A DNA stretch of 64,000 nucleotides from Rapidithrix thailandica (GTDB lineage: Bacteria > Bacteroidota > Bacteroidia > Cytophagales > Flammeovirgaceae), in NCBI RefSeq assembly GCF_039710355.1, contig NZ_JBDKWZ010000027.1, positions 5,245 to 69,244 of the forward strand. The letters are read 5' to 3'. Shown here piece by piece: positions 25,606-35,300 of the stretch (positions are counted from its first letter, which is position 1; every line of letters starts with the position of its first letter). The translations under genes were made by a program, and so were the position numbers. The notes beneath the pieces were generated by a model, which searched no databases, was not told the origin of the DNA, and saw only the letters and a program-made list of their open reading frames with translations.

Positions 25606-27822
25606 TTATTGAACAGGCTTTTCCCCTAAAACAAATACCAATTCTCCACCTTCGATCAGCTGTTGATGCCGGATATTCAGAGACGTATATACTTCTCCGT
25701 TCAGGCGGATTTCCTGAATATAAGGATGCTCTTTGGCTTGGTTTTCAGTCTTAACGGTAAAGATTTTCCCATTAGGCAAATTGATCTGTGCTTCTTCCAC
25801 CCATGGAGAGGTCAAGTCATAGATCCCATTGGCTGGGTTGGTCGGGTACATTCCCATGGCTGAAAATAACAACCAGGCTGACATTTGTCCGCAGTCTTCG
25901 TTTCCACAATAGCCATCCGGCTTGTTACTGTATTGGGTGTCCAGAATTCTTCTGACCAATTCCTGTGTTTTCCAAGGTTGACCGATGTGATTATACAGAA
26001 AAGCTACGTGGTGACTAGGCTCGTTGCCATGTGCGTATTGACCGATCATCCCTGTGCTGAATATCGGCAGTTCGTCATCCGTTGCCGGATAATAGGTGAA
26101 CATAGAATCCAGCTTTTGAGCGAAACGCTCCTGACCCAAAGTGTCAATCAATGCAGGAATATCGTGTTGTACATGCCAGAAGTACTGCCAGGCATTGCTT
26201 TCACAATAGTATTCGGTGTATTCTTTGGCAACAAAAGGCGAAAGGAACTTACCGTTTTTATCTTTGGGACGGATAAACGTGGTAGAAGCATCGTACAGGT
26301 TTTTCCAGGAGTCGGCTCTTTTGGAAAAATACCGGTAATCTTCTTCTTTACCCAAAGCTTTGGCAAACTGCGCGATACACCAATCGTCATAGGCATACTC
26401 CATGACCATAGAAACTACCCAATGATTTCCGAATTTGCCGTCAAAAGGGATATATCCGTATTCCATATATTCGTCAATGCCCCGGTCTTTTACGGTGGCA
26501 GACGCTTTACAAGCGGCATAGGCTTTTTCTGCGTCCAATTCAATGCCTTTAAAATAGGCGTCTACAATCACCGGAACGGCATGGTAACCAATCATCATAT
26601 TGGTTTCGTTTCCGGCCATCGACCATACCGGAAGGAGCCCGGTTTCCTCATAATGCGCCAGAAACGATTTGACAAAGTCACCTACATGATCGGGGGTCAA
26701 GAGAGTATACAAAGGATGTGCTGTACGATAGGTATCCCATAAAGAGAAGGTATCATAACGTTTAAAGCCTTTCGCTTGTTGGGTTTTGCCATCCGCTCCT
26801 TTATACTGTCCGTCTACATCACTGTGCAAACTTGGGGTTAAAAACAAGTGGTAAAGGTTGGTATAAAAAAGCTCTTTTTGATAATCGGAACCTTTGATAC
26901 GAATGCTATTCAGCGCCTTTTCCCAGGTTTGCTCTGCTTGTTTTACCGTAGCATCAAAATCCCACTTGGGCAATTCTGCCTCCAGGTTTTTACGGGCCCC
27001 TTCTATAGAAGCGGAAGACAAAGCGACTTTCATCAAAATTTGCTCCCCTTCCGAAGTGGCATAATTTGCAATGAATTTAGTGCTTTTGCCTTTGGTTGTA
27101 TTGTCTTCTACGAGTTCCTGCCCTTGATAGAGTTGTGTTTTTTCGAAAGGCTTGGAAAATTGTGCGACAAAATAAACCCTTTGGTCGGCAGCCCATCCAC
27201 TGGACATCCGGTAACCGGAAATGGTGTTTTCATTTTCAATTTGAATATGAGTTTCCGTTGGGCCGTCCCAGTTCAATGAATATCCCAGGTCCAAAATCAA
27301 TTGACTATTGGCATCTTCCGGGAAGGTGTACCGGTGAAACCCGACTCTCGGGGTTACGGTTAATTCCGCATCGATACCCGAACTCTGCAAATGTACTTTG
27401 TAATAGCCAGGCCGGGCTTCTTCTTGCTCGTGGCTAAAGGTGGAATACGGGCGATACCCGGCTGCTTTCGGCAAACTTTGCGTAAACCGGCTGTTCAAAG
27501 GCATCACCAATAAATCATAAAGATCACCTGCTCCGGTTCCGGTAAGGTGGGTATGGCTGAATCCGGCAATAGTGGTATCCGGCCAGAAGTAACCTGCGAT
27601 ACGATCCCATCCCGGCAAGCCGTTGTCCGGACTGAGTTGCACCATGCCGAAAGGTACTACGGCTCCCGGGTAGGTATTACCCGGACCGTCCGTACCGATA
27701 AAGGTATTGACGTATTGGGTCAGGCTTTCTTTTGTATTGGGTTGTTCTGTTTGTTTCTTCTGTTCATTTTGGCAATTTGCAAATAGAGAGAGTATTGCAA
27801 CTGCTAATAGTAGTTGTTTCAT
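25606..27822 (-). CDS. GH92 alpha-mannosidase lipoprotein
   Basis: 738 residues, the usual GH92 length. The lipobox FANC near residue 17 is followed by a linker rich in Gln/Lys/Thr. The N-domain YVNTFIGTDGPGNTYPGAVVPFGM is a textbook GH92 start. The catalytic domain shows SLWDTYRTAHPL, GNEPSHHVAFLYN and YCGNEDCGQMSAWLLFSAMG. It removes terminal alpha-mannose from glycans with a Ca ion. It is co-directional with the GH130 gene 142 bp upstream. Together they suit stepwise N-glycan or mannan degradation. Confidence 0.95.
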   Translation of the reverse strand: MKQLLLAVAILSLFANCQNEQKKQTEQPNTKESLTQYVNTFIGTDGPGNTYPGAVVPFGMVQLSPDNGLPGWDRIAGYFWPDTTIAGFSHTHLTGTGAGDLYDLLVMPLNSRFTQSLPKAAGYRPYSTFSHEQEEARPGYYKVHLQSSGIDAELTVTPRVGFHRYTFPEDANSQLILDLGYSLNWDGPTETHIQIENENTISGYRMSSGWAADQRVYFVAQFSKPFEKTQLYQGQELVEDNTTKGKSTKFIANYATSEGEQILMKVALSSASIEGARKNLEAELPKWDFDATVKQAEQTWEKALNSIRIKGSDYQKELFYTNLYHLFLTPSLHSDVDGQYKGADGKTQQAKGFKRYDTFSLWDTYRTAHPLYTLLTPDHVGDFVKSFLAHYEETGLLPVWSMAGNETNMMIGYHAVPVIVDAYFKGIELDAEKAYAACKASATVKDRGIDEYMEYGYIPFDGKFGNHWVVSMVMEYAYDDWCIAQFAKALGKEEDYRYFSKRADSWKNLYDASTTFIRPKDKNGKFLSPFVAKEYTEYYCESNAWQYFWHVQHDIPALIDTLGQERFAQKLDSMFTYYPATDDELPIFSTGMIGQYAHGNEPSHHVAFLYNHIGQPWKTQELVRRILDTQYSNKPDGYCGNEDCGQMSAWLLFSAMGMYPTNPANGIYDLTSPWVEEAQINLPNGKIFTVKTENQAKEHPYIQEIRLNGEVYTSLNIRHQQLIEGGELVFVLGEKPVQ

Positions 27823-27964
27823 TTTTATATTTTTTTGATTCTAAATCTAAGTAGGGTGATTTTTAGGGTACTACAATCAACTCTTCAAGAAGAGTTCAAA
27901 TCTCTTGAAGGTTGATACCGCTAGTTTTTTAAGTCCTAATCAAGGAAGGTGGCTCTGCTCCGTT

Positions 27965-28930
27965 TTACAAAGAATTCTCCTTTACAAACTCAATGATTTC
28001 TTTGATATAACCGAATGCCATCGCAACTACCGTATCTGCCGCACCATAGTAGACAGCCACTCTTTCTTCATCGTGCAAAGCAGCACAAGGAAAAACCACA
28101 TTGGGAACATCTCCTGCCAATTCATACGGGGCTGCGGGAGCCAATAGGTAAGGTTGAGAGCGGTATTTTACTTTGTCGGGTTGTTCTGCATCCAGAATGG
28201 CGGCTCCCATAGAATAGCGAAAACCGTTACAAGTATTGATCACACCATGATAAAACATCAACCAACCTTCTTCGGTAAGGATTGGTACAGAGCCCGCTCC
28301 GATTTTGGTACATTGCCAGGCGCTATCAGTAAAAGGGGCTACTTTCATTACCACGCGGTGCTCTCCCCAGTATTTCATATCCGGGCTATAGCTCAAATAG
28401 ATATCTCCGAAAGGGGTATGTCCGTTGTCGCTGGGCCGGCTTAACATGGCATATTTTCCGTTGATTTTCTGAGGGAAAAGCACTCCGTTGCGGTTGAATG
28501 GCAGGAATGCATTTTCACATTGGTGAAAGGTTTTGAAGTCAAAAGTATAGGCGATGCCGATGGTAGGGCCATGATAGCCATTACACCAGGTAACCCAATA
28601 GCGGTCTTCGATAAATACTACCCGGGGGTCGTATTTGTAGTCGGAATGAAGTAGATCCGTGTTGCCAGCTACCATTTCAATGGGTTGTTCGTTTATTTCC
28701 CATTGAATACCGTCTTTGCTGAATCCGGCGTGAATATTCATTTGTACGGCCTTGTTATCACAGCGGAACACTCCGGCAAAACCGTCTTCAAAAGGTACTA
28801 CGGCACTGTTAAAAATGCTGTTGGAAGTAGGAATTTGGTACCTACCAATCACTGGGTTGTGGGAATATCGCCACATTACCTCTTTCGATCCTTCGGGACG
28901 CTCTTCCCAGGGAATCATTACCTTGCTCAT
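27965..28930 (-). CDS. GH130 beta-mannoside phosphorylase/mannosidase
   Basis: 321 residues with the five-bladed propeller of GH130. NSIFNSAVVPFEDGFAGVFR contains the early phosphate-contact Arg. YDPRVVFIEDRYWVTWC carries the catalytic Asp. NRNGVLFPQKINGKYAMLSR and TEEGWLMFYHG complete the active site. The presence of several basic phosphate-binding residues favours phosphorolysis, for example of mannosyl-N-acetylglucosamine from N-glycan cores. No signal peptide, so it is cytoplasmic, unlike the GH92 partner. Confidence 0.92.
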   Translation of the reverse strand: MSKVMIPWEERPEGSKEVMWRYSHNPVIGRYQIPTSNSIFNSAVVPFEDGFAGVFRCDNKAVQMNIHAGFSKDGIQWEINEQPIEMVAGNTDLLHSDYKYDPRVVFIEDRYWVTWCNGYHGPTIGIAYTFDFKTFHQCENAFLPFNRNGVLFPQKINGKYAMLSRPSDNGHTPFGDIYLSYSPDMKYWGEHRVVMKVAPFTDSAWQCTKIGAGSVPILTEEGWLMFYHGVINTCNGFRYSMGAAILDAEQPDKVKYRSQPYLLAPAAPYELAGDVPNVVFPCAALHDEERVAVYYGAADTVVAMAFGYIKEIIEFVKENSL

Positions 28931-29527
28931 TTTTTGGTTTTTTTAAATGTTACTATGTTAATTGGAAAGCTATTCAATACAAAAGGTATTTTTACTATAT
29001 GCGATCAGTACTACTTTCATTCAAATGAAATGCAGTAATGCTGGATACGACAATAGCTTTTGGTTTTAGTACTACAAGTTTATGCCTTGTTTCTTCAAGT
29101 TTCCAAAAAAGCCGGAAATTATTTCTAGCACTCAAGTACAAACGACCCGGTGCGACTGGTCAGGATCAGGATGTTGAATGAGCGGAATCGTTCGATAGCA
29201 GGAAGAGTCATATTATTTTCCTAGTGGATGTATTCCCCCTCCTTTCGTGAAAAGTGAATTATTTTTATTATAGAATATTATAAACTTTCAGAATAGTTTG
29301 AAAGAAAAGAAATTTAGTTTACGCCTGATCCGGTTAAGAAGGGGATAGGGCGGAGGGTTGGTACTGGAATATGTGGAAAATAAATTGTAAATGGCCGTTA
29401 TAAGAAAATTTTGATACAAAGCCAAAGGGCTTCCGGTTTCTGTGGAACTTCATCCGTACATCCCTGTAATTCTACCGATCAATGTTTAACTTAGCCGGGA
29501 AAATTATGATCTAACCTTTAGATATTT
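28931..29527. other. Divergent intergenic region, about 600 bp
   Basis: It separates the GH130-GH92 operon from the aminopeptidase gene. No reading frame or structured RNA is convincing. On the minus strand ATACCTTTTG near 28988 is a possible -7 box for the GH130 operon. Confidence 0.4.
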
Positions 29528-30928
29528 ATGAAAATGTTTTCAGCTGAAACTTATAAACAACGCAGAGAAGGATTAAAAAAGCAACTATCCTCAGGAATTG
29601 TCTTATTCATGGGAAATGAAGAAGTAGGGATGAATTTTAAAGACAATGTATATCATTTCCGCCAAGACAGTAGTTTTTTGTATTACTTCGGAATTGACGT
29701 TCCGGGTTTGGTCGGAATCATGGACCTAGACGAAGGTACCGAAATCATTTTTGGGAATGAATTAAGTATAGACGATATTGTATGGACCGGTCCCTTACCC
29801 ACCATTGCCGAGTTGGCCGCAAACGCAGGGGTGAGTCAAACCCGTCCGACGACTCATATCGAAGAAATATTGAAGACGGCAAAAGCACAACAACGAACTA
29901 TCCACTTTTTGCCTCCTTACCGCTCTGTCAACAAACAGAAAATCCAAGCTTGGTTGGAAATCCACCCGGAACAACAAGCACAAGAAGCTTCTGTAGAATT
30001 GATCAAAGCGGTAGTGGCCCAGAGAGAAATCAAGTCAGAAGAAGAACTGCAAGAAATTGATAAAGCCGTCAATATTACCTCGGAGATGCACCTGACGGCC
30101 ATGAAGGGAGCAAAGCCGGGGTTAATCGAATCACAACTGACCGGATTAGTGCATGGGAAAGCTATCAGTGGAGGAGGAGATTTGTCATTTCCGATTATCT
30201 TAACAGTGAACGGACAGGTGTTGCACAATCATTACCATGGCAATACACTGAAGGAAGGGCAAATGGTGCTTTGTGATTGTGGAGCGGAAGCCCCCTCACA
30301 TTATGCCGGGGATATGACCCGTACCTTTCCGGTAGGCAAGCAGTTTACCGAACGGCAGCGTGAGTTGTATCAGATTGTCATTGATGCACATGAAGCAGCG
30401 GTCGCGGCATTGAAACCGGGAGTCCGATTTAAAGATATTCACTTACTTGCTTGCAAAACCCTGGCCGAAGGGTTAAAAGGCGTTGGTTTGATGAAAGGGG
30501 ATGTGGAAGAAGCTGTCAACCAAGGGGCACACACACTCTTTTTCCAATGCGGATTGGGGCATATGATGGGACTGGACGTACACGATATGGAAGATTTGGG
30601 TGAACAATACGTAGGATATGATGAATCACTGAAAAAGAGTACCGAATTTGGTTTGAAGTCCTTGCGTTTGGGTAAGGCTTTACAAAAAGGCTTTGTGGTT
30701 ACAGTGGAACCTGGTATTTATATGATTCCGGAATTGATTGATATGTGGAAAAGTGAAGGGAAATATGCTGATTTTGTCAATTACGATAAAGTGGAGACAT
30801 ATAAAGATTTTGGCGGTATTCGTGTAGAAGAGGATTTTGTGATTACCGGCAACGGAGCAGACCTATTGGGTACTCCGGTAGCAAAGTCTGTCAGTGAGGT
30901 GGAAGCTGTCCGGGCATCCAGTTTTTAA
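29528..30928 (+). CDS. Xaa-Pro aminopeptidase, M24B
   Basis: 466 residues. The N-terminal AMP_N domain (RREGLKKQLSSGIVLFMGNE, FRQDSSFLYYFGI) is followed by the pita-bread fold. All five metal ligands are visible: Asp in LCDCGAE, Asp in GDMTRTFPV, His in CGLGHMMGLDVHD, Glu in VTVEPGIYM and Glu in GIRVEEDF. The enzyme releases an N-terminal residue preceding proline and is cytoplasmic. The gene stands alone and ends in a strong hairpin. Confidence 0.95.
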   Translation: MKMFSAETYKQRREGLKKQLSSGIVLFMGNEEVGMNFKDNVYHFRQDSSFLYYFGIDVPGLVGIMDLDEGTEIIFGNELSIDDIVWTGPLPTIAELAANAGVSQTRPTTHIEEILKTAKAQQRTIHFLPPYRSVNKQKIQAWLEIHPEQQAQEASVELIKAVVAQREIKSEEELQEIDKAVNITSEMHLTAMKGAKPGLIESQLTGLVHGKAISGGGDLSFPIILTVNGQVLHNHYHGNTLKEGQMVLCDCGAEAPSHYAGDMTRTFPVGKQFTERQRELYQIVIDAHEAAVAALKPGVRFKDIHLLACKTLAEGLKGVGLMKGDVEEAVNQGAHTLFFQCGLGHMMGLDVHDMEDLGEQYVGYDESLKKSTEFGLKSLRLGKALQKGFVVTVEPGIYMIPELIDMWKSEGKYADFVNYDKVETYKDFGGIRVEEDFVITGNGADLLGTPVAKSVSEVEAVRASSF

Positions 30929-30937
30929 GATCGTTTC

Positions 30938-30984
30938 AAATCAGGAATTACGAAGGCATTTGTATGGTTCGTAATTCCTGATTT
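30938..30984. terminator. Bidirectional terminator
   Basis: AAATCAGGAATTACGAA and TTCGTAATTCCTGATTT are perfect 17-bp arms between the convergent aminopeptidase and cheB genes, followed by T-rich sequence. Confidence 0.88.
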
Positions 30985-30995
30985 CTTTTATTTTT

Positions 30996-32075
30996 TTAAT
31001 CCCTTACTTCTTCCTGATTTACCTGGATCAAAACGTCTTCTGCAATTTGTTCCAAAGGTAAAACCGTACAAGCAGCACCTTTTTCAATCGCTTTTTTAGG
31101 CATTCCGAATACTACACACGATTTTTCATCCTGTGCAATCGTATAGGCACCTGCTTCCCGCATTTCCCACAAACCCTGTGCGCCATCGCTTCCCATACCG
31201 GTCATGATTACGCCAATGGCATTGGGGCCGGCATGATGCGCAACAGACTTAAAAAGCACATCTACCGCCGGACGGTGCCGGTTTACCAATTCCCCAGCAA
31301 AAATTTTTACTTTGTATTGATTGCCAATCCGGAACAAAGACATATGGAAATTTCCCGGAGCAATAAGAGCTGTTCCAGGCAATACCTGGTCATCGTTTTC
31401 TGCTTCTTTTACAGAGATACGGCAAATTTCATTTAACCGGTCGGCAAAACTTTTGGTGAATTTCTCCGGCATATGTTGTACAATGACAACTCCTGGTGAA
31501 TGCTCGTCCAGACTTTGTAAGAAAAGCTTTAAGGCATCCGTACCGCCCGTAGAAGCGCCTACAGCCACTACTTTGTTATGAGTGATCAGGGTGGTAGGCC
31601 TTTTTACCGGAGAAAATGTCCGTTTTGCGGAAGCCGTTTGTACCGTTTTGCGAACCCTTGCCTCTTTGAGTTTGGCCATGGCTGCCGAACGGATGGTATC
31701 CGTAATTTTGATTCTTGATTCTTCCAATAACTTCTTAGAATCCATTTGAGGCTTGGTGATGACCTCTACCGCTCCTAATTCGATGGCTTTTAAGGCCAAA
31801 GCCGTACCTCTTTGCGTCAAACTAGTGATAATGACGACTGGGATAGGGGCCTGTTTCATGAGTTTCTTTAGGAAAGTCAAACCGTCCATACGGGGCATTT
31901 CTATGTCCAGGGTAATGACATCGGGCTTTTCTCTAGTAATTTTTTGAGCCGCGAAATACGGGTCCATAGCCGTACCGATCACTTTTATATCGGACTCACT
32001 TTCCAATAAAGTGCGTAGGGTTTGACGGAACAAGGCGGAATCGTCAACAATCAGTACTTTTACTCGGGGATCCAT
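30996..32075 (-). CDS. cheB: CheB chemotaxis methylesterase/response regulator
   Basis: 359 residues. The receiver domain (1-125) has the acid pocket VDDS and phospho-acceptor Asp57 (TLDIEMPRMDG). After a basic linker, the methylesterase domain has Ser175 in VGASTGG, His201 in VQHMPEKF and Asp297 in TGMGSDGA. It deamidates and demethylates chemoreceptor glutamates. No cheR, cheA or receptor gene is in the window, so it is an orphan copy, possibly serving a nonclassical chemosensory cluster elsewhere. Confidence 0.95.
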   Translation of the reverse strand: MDPRVKVLIVDDSALFRQTLRTLLESESDIKVIGTAMDPYFAAQKITREKPDVITLDIEMPRMDGLTFLKKLMKQAPIPVVIITSLTQRGTALALKAIELGAVEVITKPQMDSKKLLEESRIKITDTIRSAAMAKLKEARVRKTVQTASAKRTFSPVKRPTTLITHNKVVAVGASTGGTDALKLFLQSLDEHSPGVVIVQHMPEKFTKSFADRLNEICRISVKEAENDDQVLPGTALIAPGNFHMSLFRIGNQYKVKIFAGELVNRHRPAVDVLFKSVAHHAGPNAIGVIMTGMGSDGAQGLWEMREAGAYTIAQDEKSCVVFGMPKKAIEKGAACTVLPLEQIAEDVLIQVNQEEVRD

Positions 32076-32403
32076 GATCTGTATAATGCAAAAAAATTAG
32101 ATTACAAACGTCTTTTACAAGCGTTTTTGATTATTTATTATCGTCCTCTTTTGCAGTAAGAGGTAAAAAAATACTTTTGTACTTTTCTTGTTTAGTAAAC
32201 TTTTGCTTCTTGGTTTTCAAACATTTTGTGCACGAAAACACAAGGCGAGAAAGTTCATTTTCAACGTTCCATCCATTCATGATATTTTGGAAAAAAAGAA
32301 TTCATTTTTCAGTCAAAAAAGTAGATTGTAGATAACACCTTCGTAAACAAATATTTATGATAACTTGAAGAAAAAGCGATGACAGGTTTATACATTACAA
32401 AAA
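32076..32403. other. Intergenic region without a gene
   Basis: It is AT-rich upstream of cheB. A small CCTCTT..AAGAGG hairpin near 32146 is the only structure noted. Confidence 0.4.
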
Positions 32404-32455
32404 AACTCTTCAAGGTTTTCGGATTGATCATTTAATGTCAAAACCTTGAAGAGTT
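32404..32455. terminator. Terminator hairpin after the dipeptidase operon
   Basis: AACTCTTCAAGGTTTT and AAAACCTTGAAGAGTT form 16-bp perfect arms. It lies downstream of the minus-strand operon that ends at 32534. The intervening 32470-32532 repeats the 'aaacatgctc' palindrome type. Confidence 0.75.
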
Positions 32456-32533
32456 AGAGCGAACTTTAATTCTTTAGAATATGCTTAAAACTCGTTTTTA
32501 ATGCAGTCCCAAAGATAAAATCTAAACATGCTC

Positions 32534-33619
32534 TTATTCCCAGACTTCTTCCAAAAACCGTAGAAAGTTTTTATACATGATGTTCTCAATATCCTTTTCT
32601 GAATACCCCCTTTGGCTTAACATTGCCGGAAGCTTTTGAAGGTCGGCAATGGTATCCAGGTCGTAAGGAGTTTGTTCTTTGCCAAAAGCTCCGTCCAGGT
32701 CGGTACCGATACCCGCATGAAGTGAGTTTCCGGCCAGCTGGCAAATATGATCGATATTATTGACAGCAAGCTCCAACGTGACATTTTTTCCTTCCGGGGT
32801 AGATTCTCCCCGTATCCAATCGGGCACCATCATCCAGGCATCCAAGGCAATCCCGATAACGGCCTTTCTTTCCAACAGGGCATGGATCATTTCATCACTG
32901 AACTGGCGGTTGTGGTCTACAAACTTGCGGCAGTTATTATGACTGGCCCAAACAGGTCCCCGGTAAATACCGATCGCTTCCCAAAAGCATTGATCACACA
33001 AATGTGTGGCGTCCAGAATCATATGGAGTTGATCCATTTCTTTTAATAATTCTTTGCCTTTTTGAGGTAAAGGGCCGGTAGAATCGGTGCCAAATGCATA
33101 AGCCCCGGGTCCGTAATGAGCGGGACCTAGAGCTCGTAATCCGTAGGCATATGCTCTGTGGAGATGGTCTAAAGTTACAATTGAATCGGCACCTTCTAAA
33201 CTAAGAATATAGCCAATAGGTGTATTTTCAGGGTCCTCTTTCCACTGCTTCAGGTGTTTTTGCAAAGCTTTGGCATGGGTGATTTGCACCATTTGTCCGG
33301 TATCTTCCATTGCTTGGTACCAAGCCCATTGTCCTTGGGTTTGGGCCCAGGCCTGTTCTTGAGAGTGCCAACCGGGCAAGGGGTTGTTGCGGTCTACGTA
33401 CCGGGCAATTTGCGTAGCAACACAAATACCAATATTCCCTTCGCGCATGGCAGGGAAGGAAACCGTGCCTTTTGCCCTGTCGGGTTTGTCATTCATTCCT
33501 CTTTCACTTTCACGGATTTCGTCCACGGACCAGCGCAAATCCCTGTTCCATTCCATGGCATTCATGGATAAGTCAAGGTGCGCGTCAAATATGAGTAATT
33601 TATCAGATGATGAATTCAT
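32534..33619 (-). CDS. Membrane dipeptidase-like enzyme, M19
   Basis: 361 residues. FDAHLDLSMN gives the HxD zinc ligands, SLEGAD the bridging Glu, DATHLCD and ASHNNCRKF further His ligands, and GTDLDGAFG the closing Asp. The layout fits renal-dipeptidase-type M19 hydrolases, many of which cleave L-Xaa-D-Xaa dipeptides. There is no signal peptide. It starts 3 bp after the end of the next gene, so it is translationally linked to the D-amino-acid enzyme, RidA and GntP permease. Confidence 0.92.
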   Translation of the reverse strand: MNSSSDKLLIFDAHLDLSMNAMEWNRDLRWSVDEIRESERGMNDKPDRAKGTVSFPAMREGNIGICVATQIARYVDRNNPLPGWHSQEQAWAQTQGQWAWYQAMEDTGQMVQITHAKALQKHLKQWKEDPENTPIGYILSLEGADSIVTLDHLHRAYAYGLRALGPAHYGPGAYAFGTDSTGPLPQKGKELLKEMDQLHMILDATHLCDQCFWEAIGIYRGPVWASHNNCRKFVDHNRQFSDEMIHALLERKAVIGIALDAWMMVPDWIRGESTPEGKNVTLELAVNNIDHICQLAGNSLHAGIGTDLDGAFGKEQTPYDLDTIADLQKLPAMLSQRGYSEKDIENIMYKNFLRFLEEVWE

Positions 33620-33622
33620 TTT

Positions 33623-34753
33623 CTACTGTTTATTCATTTTGTTAATCTGGGAATAGAGCCTGTTTCGGGCTTTTACTTGCCATTTTCCCACCACTTGGGA
33701 ATTTTCCATTACATAGACTTCTTCATGCAAAGCCATTGTCGGGCAAATATGGATGGGGTAACCCGGTATAACCTGGTTCACGGAAATCTCCTGAGCATTT
33801 TCTACGGAAATAACCATATGCTCCTCACTATGATTGAGAAATTGGACATTTTCCAAGCCGGGAAAATATATCCGGGGATGGGGCATTTCGGCCGCCAGAG
33901 CTTTGTACCCTATATCCAGGCAGAGCAGATGAGGAGCGGGCTTGCTGACAACCCGGGTTAACAACACTGCTGCAATTTGAAAATCCAGGTCGGGAAAGCT
34001 GTTGGCATAGCCCCAATCCCAGAGTAGAGGGGTTCCCGGACTGAGCTTTCTCGATGGGTCTTCGGCATGGATGGGAAAAGTGGGTGTTCCCCCACAAACC
34101 ACTTCTTCCAATGGAATTTTTTCTTTATCCAACTGCTCCATTAAATCCTGTACGGGTTGAAAGGCCTGTTGACAAGCCTCTTTCCGTTTTTGGAAAGAAG
34201 CTTGGTGCAAATGACCGTCATAGATATGGAGGCCTTTGAAATGTAATTCGGGAGAGAGGTGGAGAAAGCGGCAGAGCTCCAAAGCGTCCTTGCCTGGTGG
34301 AGTTCCTGTCCGGTGCATGCCGTTGTCAATATCTACAAAGACGGCAATTTGTCCGGTAACCTCTTGGGTCTTTTCTACTAACACTTTGCCGATGTCGAGG
34401 TGGTCTGCTGTCAGTGAAAAACGGACATTGGGAAACGCCTTTACCAATTCTACAAAGATATCCAAGGCCGGTCCCACAAGAGGGTAAGCGATCAAAATAT
34501 CCTTTCCTCCGGCCTCTGCTACCATTTTTGCTTCTGCGAGGGTAGCACATTTAAAGGACGAAATGCCAGCCTCCAATTGCAGTTGAATGATCTGTGGAAG
34601 CTTATACGTTTTTACATGTGGCCTTAACCGCTCAGGAGATGCTGCAATTTGTACCATCCTTCGTATATTTTCCCGTATTCGAGCGGGCGACAACAAGATT
34701 GCCGGAGTAAGTAAGTCCTGAAGTTGACCGGTTTGGTACCAAGGGGTATTCAT
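33623..34753 (-). CDS. D-threonine aldolase/D-serine dehydratase-like PLP enzyme
   Basis: 376 residues, alanine-racemase-type fold. RPHVKTYK holds the PLP Lys48. FVDIDNGMHRTG and GLHIYDGHLH line the pocket, and GGTPTFP is a typical phosphate loop. The C-terminal metal site reads His335-Ile-Cys337 (PIHICPT). An HxC pair is what eukaryotic-type Zn-dependent D-serine dehydratase uses, while D-threonine aldolase uses HxD, so dehydration of a D-hydroxy amino acid is favoured (inference). Products would be 2-aminoacrylate-like intermediates, which RidA next door removes. Confidence 0.88.
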   Translation of the reverse strand: MNTPWYQTGQLQDLLTPAILLSPARIRENIRRMVQIAASPERLRPHVKTYKLPQIIQLQLEAGISSFKCATLAEAKMVAEAGGKDILIAYPLVGPALDIFVELVKAFPNVRFSLTADHLDIGKVLVEKTQEVTGQIAVFVDIDNGMHRTGTPPGKDALELCRFLHLSPELHFKGLHIYDGHLHQASFQKRKEACQQAFQPVQDLMEQLDKEKIPLEEVVCGGTPTFPIHAEDPSRKLSPGTPLLWDWGYANSFPDLDFQIAAVLLTRVVSKPAPHLLCLDIGYKALAAEMPHPRIYFPGLENVQFLNHSEEHMVISVENAQEISVNQVIPGYPIHICPTMALHEEVYVMENSQVVGKWQVKARNRLYSQINKMNKQ

Positions 34754-34765
34754 AAAACGGATTTT

Positions 34766-35227
34766 TTAATACAATTCAAAAATGGCCTCTACTTCTACCG
34801 CAATATTTCCCGGAAGGGACATCCCCACCGCACTTCTGGCCCCTTTGCCAAATTCTTCACCGAATACGTCTACCATCAGGCTGCTAAAGCCATTGATGAC
34901 TTGCGGGTGTTGTTCAAATTCCGGATAGCAATTGACCATACCCAGCGTTTTGATGAGGCGCTTTATTTTATCCAAACTTTCGATTTGATTTTTGATCGTA
35001 GATAACATGGTAAGTCCTACTTGTCTGGCAGCGGCTTGCCCTTCTTCCATACTCAGGTCTTTGGCCACTTTGCCTGTAATGAGAGAGCTGTCATTTTGTA
35101 CGGGGCCTTGTCCGGAGACATACAAATATTTCCCGGTAATGACGACCGGGTGATAAATTCCGCCAAGTGGTGGAGCAGGGGGTAAAATCAATCCTAAGGC
35201 TTTAATTTGTTCTTCGGGTTTCATCAT
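34766..35227 (-). CDS. RidA/YjgF family protein
   Basis: 153 residues, slightly long for the family. VSGQGPVQ and the late ARSAVGMSLPGNIAVEVEAI carry the fold and the conserved Arg that binds the carboxylate of imine substrates. RidA proteins hydrolyse reactive enamines and imines formed by PLP enzymes. Its place directly upstream of the D-serine dehydratase-like gene (12 bp) makes that role the natural reading. It is probably a trimer in the cytoplasm. Confidence 0.92.
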   Translation of the reverse strand: MMKPEEQIKALGLILPPAPPLGGIYHPVVITGKYLYVSGQGPVQNDSSLITGKVAKDLSMEEGQAAARQVGLTMLSTIKNQIESLDKIKRLIKTLGMVNCYPEFEQHPQVINGFSSLMVDVFGEEFGKGARSAVGMSLPGNIAVEVEAIFELY

Positions 35228-35262
35228 TTTTCGTTTTAAAGGTTATACTAGCATCCGTTTTA

Positions 35263-35295
35263 AGACCTTCCAGGTTTTCAAAATTTGGAAGGCCT
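35263..35295. repeat. CCTTCCAGGTTT-family palindrome, copy 3 (imperfect)
   Basis: AGACCTTCCAGGTTTT and AAAATTTGGAAGGCCT pair with two mismatches. It lies inside the operon between the permease and ridA and may act as a partial terminator or mRNA stabiliser. Confidence 0.65.
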
Positions 35296-35300
35296 TTCAA

